Source: Nitrospira sp. (lineage in GTDB: Bacteria; Nitrospirota; Nitrospiria; Nitrospirales; Nitrospiraceae). Taken from it: a DNA stretch of 15,986 bases. The number at the start of each line of letters is the position of its first letter. The first letter of the stretch is position 1. The stretch covers positions 1 through 15,986 of the forward strand of contig JAICVE010000016.1 of NCBI GenBank assembly GCA_025935475.1. Direction: 5' to 3'. Positions 14,076 to 15,986 of this stretch are shown one piece after another. The notes under the pieces are model-generated. The model worked only from the letters and a program-made list of their open reading frames with translations. It searched no databases and was not told where the DNA came from. The translations under genes were made by a program, and so were the position numbers.

Positions 14076-14395
14076 CGCCACACGGTAACACGTCTCGACG
14101 AATCACCGTCTCGGTCGATCCCGACCTAGAAGAACTCATCCCCGGCTTCCTGGAGAACCGGCGGAAGGACGCAGCGACGTTGGCGCGCGCCGCAAAAGCC
14201 GGCGATGAAAAGACCGTACGTCTGCTTGGTCATCGGATGAAAGGGGACGGTGGTGGCTACGGCTTTCAGGAAATCAGCCAGATCGGTGCGGCGCTTGAAC
14301 AAGCCGCCACCAGACAAGATTGGAAAGTGATCGTCGAAAAAACTGAGGCGCTGACCGCATTTTTGGCACAAGTCGATGTCGTGTACCGGAAGTAA
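14072..14395 (+). CDS. Hpt-domain phosphotransfer protein
   Basis: This 107-residue protein is a free-standing histidine phosphotransfer domain. The phosphorylated histidine is H54 in LLGHRMKGDGGGYG, in the family's H-x2-K-G arrangement, and the surrounding helices (PDLEELIPGFLENRRKD before, ISQIGAALEQAA after) fit a four-helix bundle. It starts in the ATGA overlap with the kinase stop, the classic sign of coupled translation. It would take phosphate from a kinase receiver (D363 or D504) and pass it to another receiver; the two response regulators upstream are the obvious candidates. No catalytic kinase part is present. Family assignment is firm; the partners are inferred from position. Confidence 0.93.
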   Translation: MTPHGNTSRRITVSVDPDLEELIPGFLENRRKDAATLARAAKAGDEKTVRLLGHRMKGDGGGYGFQEISQIGAALEQAATRQDWKVIVEKTEALTAFLAQVDVVYRK

Positions 14396-14517
14396 GGTCA
14401 CGGTTTGGGTCATCAAGCTGCCTAGTTATTTGCCATGTTTTGGAATTAATTTTGAAGGGAGGAAGGGAAAAGACTGGAGAGGCAGACAGTGTCACAGTGC
14501 TTTACCGGCGCGCGATT

Positions 14518-14916
14518 TCATTTCTTGCCGCACGCCACATTCAACAGGGTCTCGCCTAGACCGATTCGAGTCGGCATCCACCTTGCGGTTGAGAAGAGAG
14601 AAGAGTTCATGTGTAAGACATCACCGCTTCCCATATGACCTGAAAATTCTTTCACACTTACCATGCGCTTCATTGCTTCCGCGCAATGGTATTCATTCTT
14701 AACTGTTTTGGATAAGTACGCATGCCCCACCGCCGGCTGTGCGGTCTTGCTGTCGTACAACACCCACATCTCCGCGATGTCTCCCCTGCGGCGAATAGTG
14801 TCGGGGTCAACATAAACTTTCTCTCCGGTCTCGACATTCACACTCACTTCTACCCACTCTCCATACGCCGGCGCACTACTTAGTGTCAGAAGGATAAGCA
14901 GGACGAGGCGTTTCAT
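14518..14916 (-). other. Possible separate translation unit: exported adhesin-E-like protein (132 aa)
   Basis: If translation starts at the in-frame ATG at 14916, the product is a standard exported protein of 132 residues with a clean signal peptide (MKRLVLLILLTLSSAPAYG) and an adhesin-E-like domain. This is the normal size and layout for such proteins, which argues that it is the ancestral gene. The ribosome site is weak (GGGA about 7 bases upstream). Confidence 0.5.
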
Positions 14917-15192
14917 ATTGCGTCCCGATAGGTGGGATTTCCGCTGGTCCCTTCGGGGCAGACATTCTTGATTGGTATCAGGTCGAATGATTGATTCAGA
15001 GCCAACACGGGCCTCTTCATTCAAGCAATCCTGCAGTACATCCCTTCTCAGCACATGCTCTCGTTGACGCGCCAGATGACTCTCCACGCTGACCGAATCC
15101 TGGACTCGGCCGCATTTCAAGCATCGCCACCTGGCCGTCCAGTCCATGAAACGATCTTCTACAAGTAGAGTTCCACAATGCGGACAGATCAT
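14518..15192 (-). CDS. Open frame joining a zinc-ribbon protein to a surface-adhesin-E-like exported domain
   Basis: The 224-codon frame has two unlike parts. Residues 1-27 form a zinc ribbon: C3-x2-C6 (ICPHCG) and C24-x2-C27 (WRCLKCG). A charged stretch without clear structure follows to about 92. From M93 there is a signal-peptide-like segment (RLVLLILLTLSSAPAYG) and then a domain like surface-adhesin protein E: EWVEVSV, DTIRRRG, MWVLYDSK, SGHMGSG, with C170 and C221 as a possible disulfide. No stop separates the parts. The ATG at 15192 has AGAGGTGA just upstream and overlaps the stop of the preceding ORF, so it looks used; the ATG at 14916 has only GGGA. This may be a true fusion with a cytosolic ribbon and periplasmic domain, or two genes that lost a stop between them. 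Confidence 0.6.
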   Translation of the reverse strand: MICPHCGTLLVEDRFMDWTARWRCLKCGRVQDSVSVESHLARQREHVLRRDVLQDCLNEEARVGSESIIRPDTNQECLPRRDQRKSHLSGRNMKRLVLLILLTLSSAPAYGEWVEVSVNVETGEKVYVDPDTIRRRGDIAEMWVLYDSKTAQPAVGHAYLSKTVKNEYHCAEAMKRMVSVKEFSGHMGSGDVLHMNSSLFSTARWMPTRIGLGETLLNVACGKK

Positions 15193-15443
15193 GTCACCTC
15201 TACATGAGCGAGTTGGATGACGCTACGCCCCATCAAAACCAATATACCTAGAGAAATGAGGAGAAAGCCATCCCACGTTGGAATCAATACACCTTCGAAA
15301 GTGGCATTACCTGAGACCCTGGGCAACAGATGTCTTACGCTCTGCCGCGAACTGACATAATCGCGAGGCATTCGCCCTCGTCGGTTTTTCTTCCGCTTCA
15401 AAATACAAGGTGGGAGACCGACTCTCCAAGCTGAGATTATCAC
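15189..15443 (-). CDS. Small putative membrane protein, uncertain
   Basis: This 84-residue ORF was accepted with low confidence. GGAGGA stands 4 bases before the GTG at 15443, and its stop overlaps the ATG of the zinc-ribbon frame as ATGA, both of which favour a real gene. The N-terminal part is very basic (LKRKKNRRGRMPRDY) and unlike any family I know. The C-terminal part has one membrane segment (WDGFLLISLGILVLMG). It may be a remnant of a longer gene, since the surrounding DNA looks degraded. Confidence 0.4.
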   Translation of the reverse strand: MIISAWRVGLPPCILKRKKNRRGRMPRDYVSSRQSVRHLLPRVSGNATFEGVLIPTWDGFLLISLGILVLMGRSVIQLAHVEVT

Positions 15444-15548
15444 GCGTTCCTCCAAGCTTCTGCCGCCTATTGCGGCTCACTCAGAACCATTCCCTGGGAT
15501 CATGCCTGCGGTAAAGACCTTGCGGAACGAAAAGATGATGCTTGACGG

Positions 15549-15881
15549 TCACTCTTGGCGACGAATGCCATCAAAATTTGTCATTCCGCTACATTTTTGT
15601 TCATGACGAAACTGCGTGGGATTCTCTCGGAAAGCCCGAATGTAGCGGATTTTCTGCATTTGGACATCAATGAAGTCCAGGCCCGATGCTTGCTGATAAC
15701 GCAACAGGTTGGAAGAACCGAAGGGGAACAACTTCACATCGGCCAGCAATAGGGAAACTCATGGGACAAGAAGGTAGGTGCGGCTGAGATCGCGCGAGGC
15801 GGCTTGGTACTTCCATTCAGTGATGTTATCCGCCCGCATCGCATGAACCTGACGAAGACGTCGTTCTGAGAGGAAGATCAT
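15549..15881 (-). pseudogene. Possible broken gene (one frame interrupted by an internal stop)
   Basis: On the minus strand one frame runs from an ATG at 15881 through FLSERRLRQVHAMRADN and YQAASRDLSRTYLLVP, meets a TGA at 15759-15761, and then continues as LLLADVKLFPFGSSNLLRY to a stop at 15549. Both parts read like protein and share a frame, which suggests a gene of at least 110 codons broken by a nonsense change. Sequence further right in another frame (EGDVWVGDSLFLIG) may belong to the same gene after a frameshift. I do not recognise the family, and it could be chance. Confidence 0.25.
15585..15649. repeat. 11-bp inverted repeat
   Basis: TCCGCTACATT (15585-15595) and AATGTAGCGGA (15639-15649) are exact reverse complements separated by 43 bases. 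It lies inside the possible broken gene. No transposase or target duplication was seen around it. It could be a long-looped hairpin or a pair of binding sites. Confidence 0.4.
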
Positions 15882-15986
15882 AGGTCAATACGGTGGTACG
15901 CATGAGGAAGTTACCCATCCGACACACCGATAAGGAACAGCGAGTCTCCAACCCATACATCCCCTTCACCGTAGGTCTCAGGGCAC
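15882..15986. other. Right-edge stretch without a firm gene
   Basis: No gene can be supported here. On the plus strand an ATG at 15902 opens a frame that is still open at the window edge (MRKLPIRHTDKEQRV), but it has no clear ribosome site. On the minus strand the three frames are broken, though EGDVWVGDSLFLIG looks protein-like. The sequence to the right of the window would decide. Confidence 0.3.

Overview
The window is about 58% G+C where counted in the core genes. It carries ordinary bacterial chromosomal genes with Shine-Dalgarno sites and occasional GTG or TTG starts. No rRNA, tRNA, CRISPR array, transposase or phage gene was seen. The mix suggests a Gram-negative environmental bacterium, most likely a member of the Nitrospirota such as Nitrospira: lipoproteins with lipoboxes, exported cupredoxin and glutathione peroxidase, small ferredoxins, a squalene-synthase-like enzyme, and a dense group of response regulators. 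This assignment rests on gene style alone and was not checked by search.

Layout. (1) 1-815, minus: alanine dehydrogenase, cut at the left edge. (2) 1004-2481, plus: a tight four-gene unit made of a small double-CxxC protein, a thioredoxin-like [2Fe-2S] ferredoxin, an unknown protein, and a bacterial-type ferredoxin with unusual cysteine spacing. It ends at a strong hairpin. (3) 2539-3795, minus: a DUF4382 lipoprotein. (4) 4098-5616, minus: an exported cupredoxin and, overlapping its end, a membrane-anchored squalene/phytoene-synthase-like enzyme whose start looks broken or frameshifted. (5) 5817-7302, plus: HtpX membrane protease and an exported glutathione peroxidase. (6) 7309-8257, minus: two unrecognised genes, one exported. 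(7) 8360-9724, plus: an MFS transporter, facing a tiny lipoprotein gene (9738-9947, minus). (8) 10088-10534, plus: a YqeY-like protein with a good promoter. (9) 10610-14395, plus: a signalling cluster of a receiver with zinc-ribbon output, a receiver-GGDEF diguanylate cyclase, a sensor-less hybrid histidine kinase with two receivers, and an Hpt protein. (10) 14518-15986: a patchier region, with stretches near 40% G+C. It holds an open frame joining a zinc ribbon to a surface-adhesin-E-like domain, a small membrane ORF, a possible broken gene and an inverted repeat.

How they work together. The cluster at 10610-14395 contains every part of a multistep phosphorelay: kinase His72, receiver Asp363 and Asp504, Hpt His54, and terminal receivers Asp58 and Asp59. 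One output is c-di-GMP synthesis and the other is an uncharacterised zinc ribbon. The unit at 1004-2481 looks like an electron-transfer or metal-cofactor module of unknown purpose. HtpX and the exported peroxidase fit an envelope-stress pair. The most unusual points are the ferredoxin module, the phosphorelay with its zinc-ribbon output, the start problem of the squalene-synthase-like gene, and the zinc-ribbon/adhesin-E join.
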